A stretch of DNA of 64,000 bases from Paractinoplanes pyxinae (GCF_026626335.1 NZ_JAPNTZ010000003.1:62001-126000), one strand, 5' to 3'. Positions 37,441 to 46,585 are shown, numbered from the stretch's first letter. The notes: generated by a model from the sequence alone, not told the origin. Program-made: numbers and translations.

Positions 37441-40413
37441 ATGCATGACACCGCCGCTGCCATCGAAGCCCGCGTCGAGCGGTTCGTCCGGGACCACCTG
37501 CGGCCCGCTCTCGAGCGGCGGCGGCATCCGCTCGAGGTGACGGTGTGGGAGGCGCCGGGTGAGCCGGTCGCGTTCGCCGAGGCCGTACGGCAGGAGTACA
37601 CCCCGATCACCCCGGGCACGGCCTGGAGCCGGCCGTGGGGCACCGCCTGGTTCCACGTCACCGGGGCGACACCGGCCGGGTGGGGTGGCCCGGGAACCGT
37701 CCTGGAAATGGTGGTTGACCTTGGATTCTCGACCGCGACGGCCGGGTTTCAGGCCGAGGGGCTGGTGTATCGGCCCGACGGCGGGATCGTCAAGGGCCTC
37801 GAGCCGCTGAACGACCGGGTCGCCGTCGAGGCCGGCCCGGTCGACTTCTTCGTCGAGGGCGCGTCCAACCCCGACATCTCCGTGGCGACGCCGACGCCGC
37901 TGGGCGATCCGGCCACCGCGGGCGCCGAGCCGATTTACACCCTGCGCCGCATCGAGATCGTCGAGCGAGACGTCACCGTCTACCACCTGATCCAGGACTA
38001 TTGGACGCTGATCGGGCTGATGCGGGAGCTCGACGCGTCGCTGCCCCGGCGGGCCGACATCTTGCGGGCGCTCGAGCGGATGTGCGATGCCGTGGACCCC
38101 GACCGAGTCGCCGAGACAGCCACGTACGGAAGGAAAGCCCTGGCCGACGCGCTGGCGTCACCCGCCTTCCCCAGCTCGCATCGGGTCGTCGCCGTCGGGC
38201 ACGCGCACATCGACTCGGCCTGGCTGTGGCCGACCCGCGAGACGATCCGCAAGTGCGCCCGCACCTTCTCGAACGTGCTGGCGCTGATGGACGAGTATCC
38301 CGACTTCGTCTTCGCCTGCTCCAGCGCCCAGCAGTACGCCTGGATGAAGGAGCACTACCCGGCGTTGTTCGAGCGAATTCGCGTACGCGTGGCGGAGGGC
38401 CGCTTCGTGCCGGTGGGCGGCATGTGGGTCGAGTCCGACACGAACATGCCGGGCGGCGAGGCGCTGGCCCGTCAATTCGTACACGGGAAAGGGTTCTTCC
38501 TGCGCGAGTTCGGGTTCGAGCCGGACGAGGTGTGGCTGCCCGACTCGTTCGGCTACAGCGCGGCCCTGCCCCAGATCGTGCGCGCGGCCGGCTCGCACTC
38601 GTTCCTGACCCAGAAGATCTCGTGGAGCGAGACCAACCGGATGCCGCACCACACGTTCTGGTGGGAGGGCATCGACGGCAGCCGGGTCTTCACCCACTTC
38701 CCGCCGGTCGACACGTACAACTCCGACCTGTCCGGCGCCGACCTGGCCCGGGCCCAGCGGCAGTACGCCGAGAGCGCGCTGGGCAGCGTCTCGCTGGCGC
38801 CGTTCGGGTTCGGCGACGGCGGTGGCGGGCCCACGCGCGAGATGCTCGAGGCCGCCGAGCGGACAAAGTCGCTGGAGGGCTCGCCGCGGGTCTCGCTGGG
38901 CACGCCGCAGCAGTTCTTCGCGGATGCATTGGCCGATCATCCGGCCCCGGCCACCTGGTCGGGCGAGATGTACCTCGAGTTGCACCGCGGCACCTACACC
39001 TCGCAGGCCAAGACGAAGCAGGGCAACCGGCGCAGCGAGCATCTGCTGCGCGAGGCCGAGTTGTGGTGGGCCACCGCGGCTTGGCGGGGGCTCGGTGATT
39101 ACCCGTTTGATGAGTTGGAGGCGGCCTGGCGCACCGTGCTGCTCCAGCAGTTCCACGACATCCTGCCCGGCTCGTCGATCGCCTGGGTGCATCAGGAAGC
39201 CGAGCGCAACTACGCTTTATTGGCCGGGACGCTCGGCGACCTCGTCGCACGGGCGCAGCAGGTGCTCGCCGGTTCCGGCAGCACGCCGATCCTCTTCAAC
39301 GCCGCGCCGGTGCCGGCGGCGGGTGTTCCGCCGCTCGGTGCGGCCCCGCTTACTCCGCCGGCCTGGACCGCGCCGGTGGATCGGGTCCTCGACAACGGCT
39401 TGGTGCGGGCCGTCTTCGACGGCGCGGGCCTGCTGGTGTCGTTCGTCTGCGACGAGCGCGAGCTGATCGCCGAGGGACAGGCGGCGGCGCTGCTGCAGGT
39501 GTTCCGCGACCTGCCCAACCGCTGGGAGGCGTGGGACATCGACGCCCATTACCAGCGCAACGTCACCGAACTACGGTCGGCCGATTCGGTGGAAGAGAGC
39601 CCGGACGCGCTGGTGGTGCGCCGCTCCTACCAGGGTTCCACCTTCGTCCAGACGTTCCGGCTCGCCGAGGGGTCGACCCAGCTCGACATCGAGACCCGGA
39701 TCGACTGGCACGAGCGGCAGAAGCTGCTCAAGCTCGCCTTCCCGCTGGCCGTGCACGCCGACCGGGCGACCTCCGAGATCCAGTTCGGCCACGTGCACCG
39801 GCCCACCCACGCCAACACGTCGTGGGACTCGGCCCGCTTCGAGACCGTGGCCCACCGCTGGGTGCACGTGGGCGAGCCCGGCTTCGGGGTGGCGGTGGCC
39901 AACGACTCCTCCTACGGCCACGACATCACCCGCCGCTGGACCGACGGCGGCACGACCTACACCCAGGTGCGGCAGTCGCTGCTGCGCGCGCCCCGCTATC
40001 CCGACCCGAGCGCCGACCAGGGCGAACACGTCCTGCGTACGTCTCTCGGCCCGGCGCCGACGGTGCTCGAGGCACTCGACAGCGGCTACCGGCTCAATCT
40101 GCCCACCCGCACGGTGACAGGCGGTGAGGCCGTGGTGCCGCTGGTCACCGTGTCGTCGCCCGCGGTCGTGGTGGAGGCGGTCAAACTGGCCGAGGACCGG
40201 TCGGGCGATCTGATCGTGCGGCTCTACGAGGCGCAGGGTGGGCGGGCCCGCGCTCGGATCGCGGTCACTGGTCCAGCCGCCGAGGCCTGGACGACCGACC
40301 TGCTGGAACGCCGCCACGACGGTTCCCGCGACTGGCCGGCCGGCGCGCCTATTCACGTTACGTTCCGCCCGTTCGAGATCGTGACGCTGCGCCTCAAGGG
40401 CCGTACACGTTGA
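37441..40413 (+). CDS. Alpha-mannosidase, GH38
   Basis: 990 residues; ATG at 37441 chosen over a GTG two codons upstream because CAGGAG lies five bases before it. The catalytic domain has the zinc motif V-G-H-A-H-I-D-S-A-W-L-W with H254/H256 and D258, and the nucleophile motif L-P-D-S-F-G-Y with D368. Middle helical domain (QQFHDILPGSS) and C-terminal beta domains complete the fold. Length fits the long bacterial/vacuolar GH38 class. No signal peptide: it degrades imported alpha-mannosides. No transporter is adjacent. The end overlaps the ThuA-domain gene by 20 bp. Confidence 0.94.
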   Translation: MHDTAAAIEARVERFVRDHLRPALERRRHPLEVTVWEAPGEPVAFAEAVRQEYTPITPGTAWSRPWGTAWFHVTGATPAGWGGPGTVLEMVVDLGFSTATAGFQAEGLVYRPDGGIVKGLEPLNDRVAVEAGPVDFFVEGASNPDISVATPTPLGDPATAGAEPIYTLRRIEIVERDVTVYHLIQDYWTLIGLMRELDASLPRRADILRALERMCDAVDPDRVAETATYGRKALADALASPAFPSSHRVVAVGHAHIDSAWLWPTRETIRKCARTFSNVLALMDEYPDFVFACSSAQQYAWMKEHYPALFERIRVRVAEGRFVPVGGMWVESDTNMPGGEALARQFVHGKGFFLREFGFEPDEVWLPDSFGYSAALPQIVRAAGSHSFLTQKISWSETNRMPHHTFWWEGIDGSRVFTHFPPVDTYNSDLSGADLARAQRQYAESALGSVSLAPFGFGDGGGGPTREMLEAAERTKSLEGSPRVSLGTPQQFFADALADHPAPATWSGEMYLELHRGTYTSQAKTKQGNRRSEHLLREAELWWATAAWRGLGDYPFDELEAAWRTVLLQQFHDILPGSSIAWVHQEAERNYALLAGTLGDLVARAQQVLAGSGSTPILFNAAPVPAAGVPPLGAAPLTPPAWTAPVDRVLDNGLVRAVFDGAGLLVSFVCDERELIAEGQAAALLQVFRDLPNRWEAWDIDAHYQRNVTELRSADSVEESPDALVVRRSYQGSTFVQTFRLAEGSTQLDIETRIDWHERQKLLKLAFPLAVHADRATSEIQFGHVHRPTHANTSWDSARFETVAHRWVHVGEPGFGVAVANDSSYGHDITRRWTDGGTTYTQVRQSLLRAPRYPDPSADQGEHVLRTSLGPAPTVLEALDSGYRLNLPTRTVTGGEAVVPLVTVSSPAVVVEAVKLAEDRSGDLIVRLYEAQGGRARARIAVTGPAAEAWTTDLLERRHDGSRDWPAGAPIHVTFRPFEIVTLRLKGRTR

Positions 40414-42097
40414 GGTCGATGAGCGAATAGCCCCACTGGGTGGCTCGCTGAGTGCCCAGGACACGCAGGAAACGGCCGGCGCCGGCCACGGAGATGTCGT
40501 CGACGCCGCCGTTCCCGGTGGTGGTGGCGTAGATGGTGGTCCAGGCGCGGCCGGTGTCCGAGGTCTGGATCTGGTACGCCTTGGCGTAGGCGGCTTCCCA
40601 GGTCAGCCGGACCCGGGTGATGGCCTGCCGGCGGCCCAGGTCAAGGCGGAGCCACTGCGGGTCGGCGTAGGCGCTGCCCCAGCGGGTGCCGGGGTCGCCG
40701 TCGGTGGCGTTCGCGGCCAGATGCAGGCTGCCCGGTTCCACACTGGACGCGACACCGCGTACGCCATGAGCCAGATCGACCCCCGGCGGGCCGTCCGTCT
40801 TCACGCGGATGTTGCGATAGCTGATGTCCAGGCCCGCGCCGTCGTTCTGCACGCCGATGTAGCCGTTGGCGATGTTCCGGTTGCTGACGTAGTCGTTGAC
40901 CTTCACGCCGTTGAGCCAGATCTCGACCCGCTGGCCGTGAACCCCGATCTCGTACGTGTTCCACGCGCCGGGCGGGTTCAGCGCGGCATCACGCAACGCG
41001 GCATCCGGCGCGGCGAAGCTGTACACGCTGCCGGTGGTGCGCGACGGGTCGGCGTCGGTGGCGTCGATCTGGATCTCGTGCCCCAGGTCGACCGGCTTCC
41101 ACGGGTCGCCCTGCGGATCGGGGAAGCCGATGAACACGCCGCCGTTGTCGTCGCCCGGCATCATCCAGTCGAGCTTCAGCGAGTAGTTCTCGAAGGTGCG
41201 CACGGGATACCACAGCAGGCCCATGCCGCCCTGCGAGCTGATCGTGCCGTCGGTCAGCGTGAAGCCGCCCGGCCCGGCCTGCCGCCAATGGTCAAGGCTG
41301 GCCTGGGTGCCGTCGAAGAGGGGCGTGTAGCCGCTCTCGGGCCGGCAGTCGGCGGGCCGGTTGCCCGATGCGACCTGAATGCCGCCCAGCAGCTGCCGGC
41401 GAAAAAGCGGTTCCGCGTACGACTCATCGGTGTGGCCGAGGCCGGTGTACCAGGCCCGCCCGCTCCCGACGTTCTTGCACCACGTGATCGGATGATCTGA
41501 GCCCATGGTGCCGCCCGAGTAGGAGCTCTCGTCGAGCGTGGCCAGAACCTTGGCCGCCGAGCGGGGATTGGTGCGGTAGTTGTACCACTCGTCGTAGCGC
41601 GACCAGTTCTGCGGCAGGTGTGCGGTGGAGGCATTGCCGCGGTCTTCGACGTGGACGGTTGCGGTCTGGTTGGCCGGGTGCGAATGGAAGTACGCGCCGA
41701 CCAGATCCTCGTACCACGGCCAGTCGTACTCGGTGTCGGCCGCGGCGTGCACACCGGCGAAGCCGCCGCCATTTTCGACGTACGACTCGAAAGCCGTCTG
41801 CTGGGCCGGATCGAGCACGTCGCCGGTGGTCGACAGGAAGACCACGGCGTCGTAGCGGGCCAGGTTGGCCGGGGTGAACTGGCCGGCGTCCTCGGTGGCG
41901 GTGACGGCGAAACCGTTGGCCGCGCCCAGTTCCCGGATCGCGGCGATGCCGGCGGGGATGGATCCGTGGCGGAAGCCGGCGGTCTTGGAGAAGACCAGAA
42001 TCTCGGTGAGCGGCTCGGCGGCGACGGCCGGTGGGGCCGGGGCGGCCAGGGAGGCGACGGTCAGCAAAAGGCAGGCGGCAGCCTTGTTCCAGCGCAT
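40394..42097 (-). CDS. Secreted ThuA / DUF1080 / discoidin-domain protein
   Basis: 567 residues. Signal peptide 1-26. Residues about 30-245 are a ThuA-like glutamine-amidotransferase-fold domain (VFSKTAGFRHGSIPAGI, G-F-A-G-V-H-A-A-A-D-T, G-S-D-H-P-I-T-W). Residues about 258-440 are DUF1080 (LamG-like, W-Y-P-V-R-T-F-E-N-Y-S-L, G-V-F-I-G-F). Residues about 445-567 are an F5/8 type C carbohydrate-binding domain. ThuA relates to disaccharide utilisation and DUF1080 to glycan hydrolysis, so this is a putative secreted glycan-active protein of undefined chemistry. RBS TAGGAG before the ATG. Confidence 0.85.
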   Translation of the reverse strand: MRWNKAAACLLLTVASLAAPAPPAVAAEPLTEILVFSKTAGFRHGSIPAGIAAIRELGAANGFAVTATEDAGQFTPANLARYDAVVFLSTTGDVLDPAQQTAFESYVENGGGFAGVHAAADTEYDWPWYEDLVGAYFHSHPANQTATVHVEDRGNASTAHLPQNWSRYDEWYNYRTNPRSAAKVLATLDESSYSGGTMGSDHPITWCKNVGSGRAWYTGLGHTDESYAEPLFRRQLLGGIQVASGNRPADCRPESGYTPLFDGTQASLDHWRQAGPGGFTLTDGTISSQGGMGLLWYPVRTFENYSLKLDWMMPGDDNGGVFIGFPDPQGDPWKPVDLGHEIQIDATDADPSRTTGSVYSFAAPDAALRDAALNPPGAWNTYEIGVHGQRVEIWLNGVKVNDYVSNRNIANGYIGVQNDGAGLDISYRNIRVKTDGPPGVDLAHGVRGVASSVEPGSLHLAANATDGDPGTRWGSAYADPQWLRLDLGRRQAITRVRLTWEAAYAKAYQIQTSDTGRAWTTIYATTTGNGGVDDISVAGAGRFLRVLGTQRATQWGYSLIDLNVYGP

Positions 42098-42156
42098 GCA
42101 GTGCTCCTACTAGTGGGGGCTGTCGGAGTCCTGGGTGCGCCCTAGTCAATCACGAT

Positions 42157-42729
42157 TCATCGATGTGTGGGGTCCTCCTTCGGCTGGTGCTGACGGGCGT
42201 AGTGGCTGCGGTACTTGGCCCGGTTGCCGCACGTGGCCATCGAGCACCAGCGGCGGGCGCCGGCCTTCGAGACGTCGTAGAAGCGCAGCGGGCACTCGGG
42301 GTTGGCGCACTTGCGGATGCGGTCGGGCTTCTCTTCGAGCAGCCGCAGGTAGTGCTCGGCCGCCCGCCAGGCCGCGATCCAGTCGGGGGAGTCGGTCTCG
42401 ATCGGGCTCTGCGGGCCGTCCTCGGTGAGCACCCGCCGGACGTGACCGTGGCCAAGAGTCTCGTTGAGCATGTCGCGGGCCCGGGCCGGCTCGGTCGTTC
42501 CGGGCTGCACAAGGGCGAACAGCGCGGCCCGGGTCGCGATGAGGGCGTCGCGGGCACCGGGCGAGTCCGGGGCGATCCCGGCCAGGCCGGCCGAGTTCAG
42601 CCAGATGGCCAGGCCGTCGGGCCTGTCGAACAGGTCGTAGGCGCCGTCGTCGTCGGACCACCGGGTGTTCAGCAGATCCAGCGGCAGGGGCTCGCCGATC
42701 AGGGGGCGGGGGTCCGCGTGTGTGCTCAT
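42157..42729 (-). CDS. ABATE/CGNR zinc-finger regulator
   Basis: 190 residues. N-terminal ABATE domain (PLPLDLLNTRW, L-x-x-R-A-A-L-F-A-L) and a C-terminal CGNR zinc finger: C-A-N-P-x-C, then W-C-S-M-A-T-C-G-N-R with the family's diagnostic C-G-N-R. The four Cys should bind zinc and the finger DNA. Likely controls the divergent PPOX-fold gene through the repeats between them. The ligand of ABATE domains is unknown. Confidence 0.9.
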   Translation of the reverse strand: MSTHADPRPLIGEPLPLDLLNTRWSDDDGAYDLFDRPDGLAIWLNSAGLAGIAPDSPGARDALIATRAALFALVQPGTTEPARARDMLNETLGHGHVRRVLTEDGPQSPIETDSPDWIAAWRAAEHYLRLLEEKPDRIRKCANPECPLRFYDVSKAGARRWCSMATCGNRAKYRSHYARQHQPKEDPTHR

Positions 42730-42739
42730 CCACCCATCC

Positions 42740-42806
42740 TAACCGGTAAAACGACGTTGCCAGGTTGCGCGACCTGGGTCTAACCACTAAAGTACGTTTC
42801 ACTGGT
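42740..42806. promoter_or_regulatory. Repeated operator-like elements between CGNR regulator and PPOX gene
   Basis: Direct repeat TAACC-NN-TAAA-(2-3)-ACG at 42740-42756 and 42781-42796, the second also forming AACCA...TGGTT inverted ends (42782-42807). AT-rich against the background and centred in the divergent promoter region, so good candidate sites for the CGNR protein. Confidence 0.5.
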
Positions 42807-42828
42807 TAAGTGATGAGGAGGGGCGGTC

Positions 42829-43749
42829 ATGTCGGTCTACCACCGCGGCGAACTGACGGCGCAGAAGCGGGCCGGGCTGCTCGACGAGGCCGCGCACGTG
42901 TCGGCGCTGATCAGCCGCCGGATGCCCCGCGGCGCCGTGATGTTCCTGGCCGAGCAGCCGATGCTGGTGCTCGGCGCGGCCGACGGCGCCGGCGCCATGT
43001 GGGTCACGATGCTGACCGGCGACCCCGGATTCATCCGGGTCACCGGCCCGTCGACGATCAGCGTGGCCGCCGTGCCCACGGCCGGTGATCCGCTGCGCCC
43101 GGTGCTCGACGGCCCGGCCCGGGTCGGCCTGATCGCCATCGAGCCCGGCACCCGCCGCCGCGTCCGGATGAACGGCACCGCCCGCCCCTCGGCCGACGGC
43201 CTGCGGATCGACCTCGACCAGATCTACGGCAACTGCCCGAAGTACATCCAGAAGCGGGTGCCGGTGGCGGTCGCGGCCAGCCCGAGCCCGCCCCGGCACG
43301 GCAGCGAGCTGTCGGCCGAGGAGATGGGCTTCGCCAGCGTCACCGACACGTTCTTCATCGCCACCGCCGACCCCGACGGCAACGCCGACGCCTCACATCG
43401 CGGCGGCAACCCCGGCTTCCTGCGCGTGCTCAGCCCGACCCGCCTGCGCTGGCCCGACTACGTCGGCAACTCGATGTTCAACACGTTCGGCAACCTCGAA
43501 CTCAACCCCCGCGCCGGCCTGCTGTTGCCCGACTGGTGGACCGGCACGATGCTGCACCTGACCGGCACCGCCGTCGTCGACTGGGATACCGACGCCGAAC
43601 TCGAGGCCCCCGGAGCCCAGCGCCTGGTCGACTTCACCGTCGAGCGAGTGGTCCGCATCGACAACGCCTCCCCGCTGCGCTGGACCGAACCCGAGTTCTC
43701 CCGCTTCAACCCGCCGGTTCCCACAGCAGGATCTGGCGGTGGTGGGTGA
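42829..43749 (+). CDS. Pyridoxamine 5'-phosphate oxidase-family (PPOX-fold) protein
   Basis: 306 residues, ATG behind GAGGAGGGG. It has two consecutive split-barrel-like parts: residues 20-150 (F-L-A-E-Q-P-M-L-V-L-G-A, M-W-V-T-M-L-T-G) and residues 165-290 (D-T-F-F-I-A-T-A-D-P-x-G-N-A-D-A-S-H-R-G-G-N-P-G-F), the second carrying the usual FMN/F420-site pattern S-H-R-G-G. Such proteins reduce or bind flavin/F420 substrates. Divergent from the CGNR regulator; the 3' end overlaps the acetyltransferase by 44 bp. Confidence 0.85.
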   Translation: MSVYHRGELTAQKRAGLLDEAAHVSALISRRMPRGAVMFLAEQPMLVLGAADGAGAMWVTMLTGDPGFIRVTGPSTISVAAVPTAGDPLRPVLDGPARVGLIAIEPGTRRRVRMNGTARPSADGLRIDLDQIYGNCPKYIQKRVPVAVAASPSPPRHGSELSAEEMGFASVTDTFFIATADPDGNADASHRGGNPGFLRVLSPTRLRWPDYVGNSMFNTFGNLELNPRAGLLLPDWWTGTMLHLTGTAVVDWDTDAELEAPGAQRLVDFTVERVVRIDNASPLRWTEPEFSRFNPPVPTAGSGGGG

Positions 43750-44125
43750 AGCCGTTCCGCAGGTAGAAGTCGACGGCTCGGCGGCCGGAGTGGACGGTCA
43801 CGTGCTGCAGCGATCGGGCGCGAGCTTCGGCCAGGATAGCCGCCATCAGCGCGCTGCCGACTCCCTGGTTGCGATGTTCCTCGCGGACCATCACCGACTG
43901 CACGTCGCCGTAACGGCGGTTGAACGAGCCGGGACCTGGGTGGCGTTCGGCGATGTGCAGCCAGGCGCAGCCGGCCACCGAACCGTCCCGGTCGGCCACG
44001 AAAGCCAGGTGGGTCTCGGCGTGGGCGGTCACCCATTGCGCGTACGTGTCGTAGTCGGCCTGGTTGATTTCGCGGAGCTCGGCCAGGGCGGGCACGTCGG
44101 CGTCGGTCGCCCGGCGCACTATCAC
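43706..44125 (-). CDS. GNAT-family N-acetyltransferase
   Basis: 139 residues from a GTG overlapping the GntR stop (GTGA). Acetyl-CoA-binding motif R-N-Q-G-V-G-S-A-L-M near residue 88 following the V-x-S-V-M-V strand, then V-H-S-G-R-R-A-V-D-F-Y-L-R-N-G-F at the C-terminus, the classic GNAT ending. The acceptor is unknown. Coupled to the upstream GntR regulator. Confidence 0.9.
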   Translation of the reverse strand: MIVRRATDADVPALAELREINQADYDTYAQWVTAHAETHLAFVADRDGSVAGCAWLHIAERHPGPGSFNRRYGDVQSVMVREEHRNQGVGSALMAAILAEARARSLQHVTVHSGRRAVDFYLRNGFTHHRQILLWEPAG

Positions 44126-44787
44126 GGGGTGGCCTGGTTGATCAGGGGCTGCAGCAGGGTGGACATGGTGGCGGCGGCCCGGTCGGGGTCGCCGGTGACG
44201 ATGGCGTCGACCAGGTCGGCGTGCAGCTGGGCCAGCGTGTCGGTGTCGCCGGCCACGTCGTGCAGTTGCACCTCTTCGAAGACCGAGAGCAGGCCCTCGT
44301 AGACGTCCTCCAGCAGCGGGTTGTGGGTGGCCGCCACGACCGCCCGGTGCAGGGCCGAGTCGGCACGTACGCGCTCGTGCAAATCGTCGGTGGTCCAGGC
44401 GGCCTCGCGTTCGGCCAGCAGAGCTTGCAGCAGCCGGGCGTCGGCCTCGGTGCGGCGGGTGGCGGCGATGCGGGCCGAGGCGGCGTCCAGGGCCAGGCGC
44501 AGCTCGAGGCTGTCGCGGCGGGAGGTGGCGGCCACCCGGCGCGAGACCGACGAGCGCAGGTCGGACGTCGATACCACGAAGGTGCCCCGGCCCTGCTCGC
44601 GGCGCAGGATGCCCGCCTGGACCAGGGAGCCGATGGCCTCGCGGACCGTGTTGCGGCCGGCCCCGCTCCACTCGACCAGCTCGGGCTCGGTGGGGATCTT
44701 GCTGCCCACCGGCCACCGGCCGTCGGTGATCTGGGAGCGGAACAGCTCGGTCACGCGGGTGCCGAGGCCGGCGCGATCTAAGGGCAC
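44122..44787 (-). CDS. GntR-family regulator, FCD type
   Basis: 221 residues. Winged helix at residues 8-70 (LFRSQITDGRWPVGSKIPTE, GAGRNTVREAIGSL), then an FCD helical ligand domain with D/H positions (LHRAVVAATHNPLLEDVYEG). It sits between the MFS transporter and acetyltransferase genes on the same strand, ten bases after the transporter stop; together they form a transporter-regulator-acetyltransferase operon. Confidence 0.92.
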   Translation of the reverse strand: MPLDRAGLGTRVTELFRSQITDGRWPVGSKIPTEPELVEWSGAGRNTVREAIGSLVQAGILRREQGRGTFVVSTSDLRSSVSRRVAATSRRDSLELRLALDAASARIAATRRTEADARLLQALLAEREAAWTTDDLHERVRADSALHRAVVAATHNPLLEDVYEGLLSVFEEVQLHDVAGDTDTLAQLHADLVDAIVTGDPDRAAATMSTLLQPLINQATP

Positions 44788-44797
44788 GGCAGGCAGC

Positions 44798-45979
44798 CTA
44801 ACCGGCGGGCGCGGCCGTGGGGCGGCACGCGGCCCAGCCGGCGCCGAGGGTGATCAGCAGGGTGACCGCGAGCAGCACGTACGTAATGTTCCAGCCGTCG
44901 CCGGCCTGGTGGATGGCCCCCAGCGCGAGCGGGCCGACGCAGCCGATGCCGTAGCCGACCCCCTGCACCAGGCCGGACAGCCGGGACGCGCTCTGCGGGT
45001 TGGCCGCGCGGGCGCCGATCAGGGTGAGGCAGAGCGGGAACGTGCTCACGCCGAGGCCGAAGGCGGTCGCCCAGACGAAGGCGCCCGCGGCCGGCGCGGC
45101 CAGCATGCCCGCGTAGCCGGCCGCCATCAGCGCCACGCAGACCACGACGATCGGGTACGGGTTGCGCAGGCGCGTGGTCAGCGGCGGCACCACGAAGGCG
45201 GCGATGAGGCCGAGCCCGGCGAACCACGACAGCAGCAGCGCGCTCGCGGTCTCGCTCAGCCCGGCGTCGGTGAGCATGGCCGGGAACCAGGTCACCAGCG
45301 TGTAGACGTGCAACGTGGTCATGGCCATCAGCCCGATCAGGCCCAGCACCAGCGGCGTACGCCAGGAAACGCTCGCCGTCGCGGCCGGAGCCGGGGCCCG
45401 GGGCGACGAGCGGGGGACCGTGACGAACCACAGCACCGCCGCCACCGCGGTCACGACGGCCCAGGCGCCGGCGGCCGTCCGCCACCCGTACGCGCTGGCC
45501 AGCGGCAACGCCAGCAGCGGGGCCGCCAGCTGGCCGACCTGGAGCAGCACCATGTACATCGTGCTCACCGCGTGCAGCCGCTGCGGGAAGTGCTGCTTCA
45601 CGATCGGGATCAGGATGACGTTGGACGCGCCGACCCCGGCGAACGCGATCACCGTGGCCACGATCAGCACGGCCGGCGACCAGGCGAAGGCCCGCAGCAG
45701 GATGCCGGCCGTGGTGGCGGTGACGGCCAGCGCGGCCGTGCGCTCGAGGCCGAGCCGGCGGGCCAGCGGCGGCGCGGCGAACGCGGCCACCGCGAAGCAG
45801 GCGGTCACGATCGTGCCGATGGCGCCCGCCGTCACCGGGCCGAAGTGCAGGTCGTCGGCGGCGTCCCCGGTCAGCACGCTGAAACCGGTCACCGCGGTGC
45901 GCAGGTTGAGGGCGGTCAGCGCGACGGCGAGCAGGATCCCGCGGTGCAGCCGGGCCGGGGCAAGGGTGGTCGTGGACAC
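44798..45979 (-). CDS. MFS transporter, CynX/NimT type
   Basis: 393 residues from a GTG; an in-frame TTG at 45991 is an alternative start. Twelve membrane helices. The first helix with N-L-R-T-A-V-T-G-F-S is the CynX/NimT (cyanate/nitroimidazole transporter-like) signature, and A-R-R-L-G-L-E-R follows helix two. Likely exports or imports a small anion or drug. Direct repeats ATGGGATG in the 25 bp before the start (45994-46010) could bind the adjacent GntR protein. Confidence 0.9.
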   Translation of the reverse strand: MSTTTLAPARLHRGILLAVALTALNLRTAVTGFSVLTGDAADDLHFGPVTAGAIGTIVTACFAVAAFAAPPLARRLGLERTAALAVTATTAGILLRAFAWSPAVLIVATVIAFAGVGASNVILIPIVKQHFPQRLHAVSTMYMVLLQVGQLAAPLLALPLASAYGWRTAAGAWAVVTAVAAVLWFVTVPRSSPRAPAPAATASVSWRTPLVLGLIGLMAMTTLHVYTLVTWFPAMLTDAGLSETASALLLSWFAGLGLIAAFVVPPLTTRLRNPYPIVVVCVALMAAGYAGMLAAPAAGAFVWATAFGLGVSTFPLCLTLIGARAANPQSASRLSGLVQGVGYGIGCVGPLALGAIHQAGDGWNITYVLLAVTLLITLGAGWAACRPTAAPAG

Positions 45980-46061
45980 GCGACCAGTCAATCATGGGAT
46001 GATGGGATGAATCCAGAGTGAGTATCGGCACTCACGCGGATCCCACGGGCGGGCCACGAGG

Positions 46062-46361
46062 ATGAGCGCCATGGATATCGAAGCTGCTCCCAAGGTCACC
46101 TCGGCCTACTACATACAGGCCGCCGCCTCGTTCGCCATCGCCCTGCTCGGCCTGGCCGCCGGCATCTTCTATCTGCCGGTCGGCGGGTGGATCCGGGCCT
46201 TCCTCGGCCTCGGCCTGGCCTACGTCGTCACGTCCGCGTTCACGCTGGCCAAGACCATCCGCGACGCCCAGGAATCCGGCACTGTGGTGCGCCGCGTCGA
46301 CCAGGCCCGCATCGACAAGTTCCTCAGCGAGCACGACCCGTTCAAGACCCCCGCGAACTGA
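46062..46361 (+). CDS. YiaA/YiaB-type two-helix membrane protein
   Basis: 99 residues. Two membrane helices (ASFAIALLGLAAGIFYL and IRAFLGLGLAYVVTSAF) followed by L-A-K-T-I-R-D-A-Q-E, the ending of the YiaAB two-helix domain. A cytoplasmic charged tail of 30 residues follows. Function of the family is unknown. Divergent from the MFS gene. Confidence 0.82.
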   Translation: MSAMDIEAAPKVTSAYYIQAAASFAIALLGLAAGIFYLPVGGWIRAFLGLGLAYVVTSAFTLAKTIRDAQESGTVVRRVDQARIDKFLSEHDPFKTPAN

Positions 46362-46384
46362 GTAAACGCTTTTTCGACCGATCA

Positions 46385-46398
46385 TGTGAGCGTTCACC
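46385..46398. promoter_or_regulatory. LacI-family-like operator (upstream site)
   Basis: TGTGAGCGTTCACC, TGTGA/TCAC arms with central CG, resembling general LacI-family boxes. It lies 50 bp upstream of the proposed -10 of the sugar operon, inside longer CCGATC/GATCGG inverted ends (46378-46408). Confidence 0.55.
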
Positions 46399-46412
46399 AC
46401 TCGATCGGACGA

Positions 46413-46442
46413 TTGGTATCGATACCCGGGCGTGCTTACGGT
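46413..46442 (+). promoter_or_regulatory. Promoter with embedded palindrome, sugar operon
   Basis: TTGGTA -35 (46413-46418), 18-bp spacer, TACGGT -10 (46437-46442). The perfect palindrome GGTATCGATACC (46415-46426) overlaps the -35. It shares the core TATCGATA with the LacI operators at 8829 and 8849. It leaves an mRNA leader of about 137 bases. Confidence 0.55.
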
Positions 46443-46538
46443 CCGCTGCGTACTCGTTGTCCGGACCGAGCTTTCTCTGACGAGCCGGTTCCGTCTGGGC
46501 CGGCGCCTACCTCCCCTGGCGTCGACACAGGCTCCTTT

Positions 46539-46555
46539 CCGCCACGCCGTGGCGG
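46539..46555 (+). other. Hairpin in the sugar operon leader
   Basis: CCGCCACG and CGTGGCGG, perfect 8-bp arms with a single central base, 30 bp before the epimerase ATG. Too tight to fold as a normal RNA loop without losing inner pairs; may be an RNA stem or a DNA site. Confidence 0.35.
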
Positions 46556-46585
46556 CGTGGTGTCGTGCCTAGGGAACGAGGCGAC

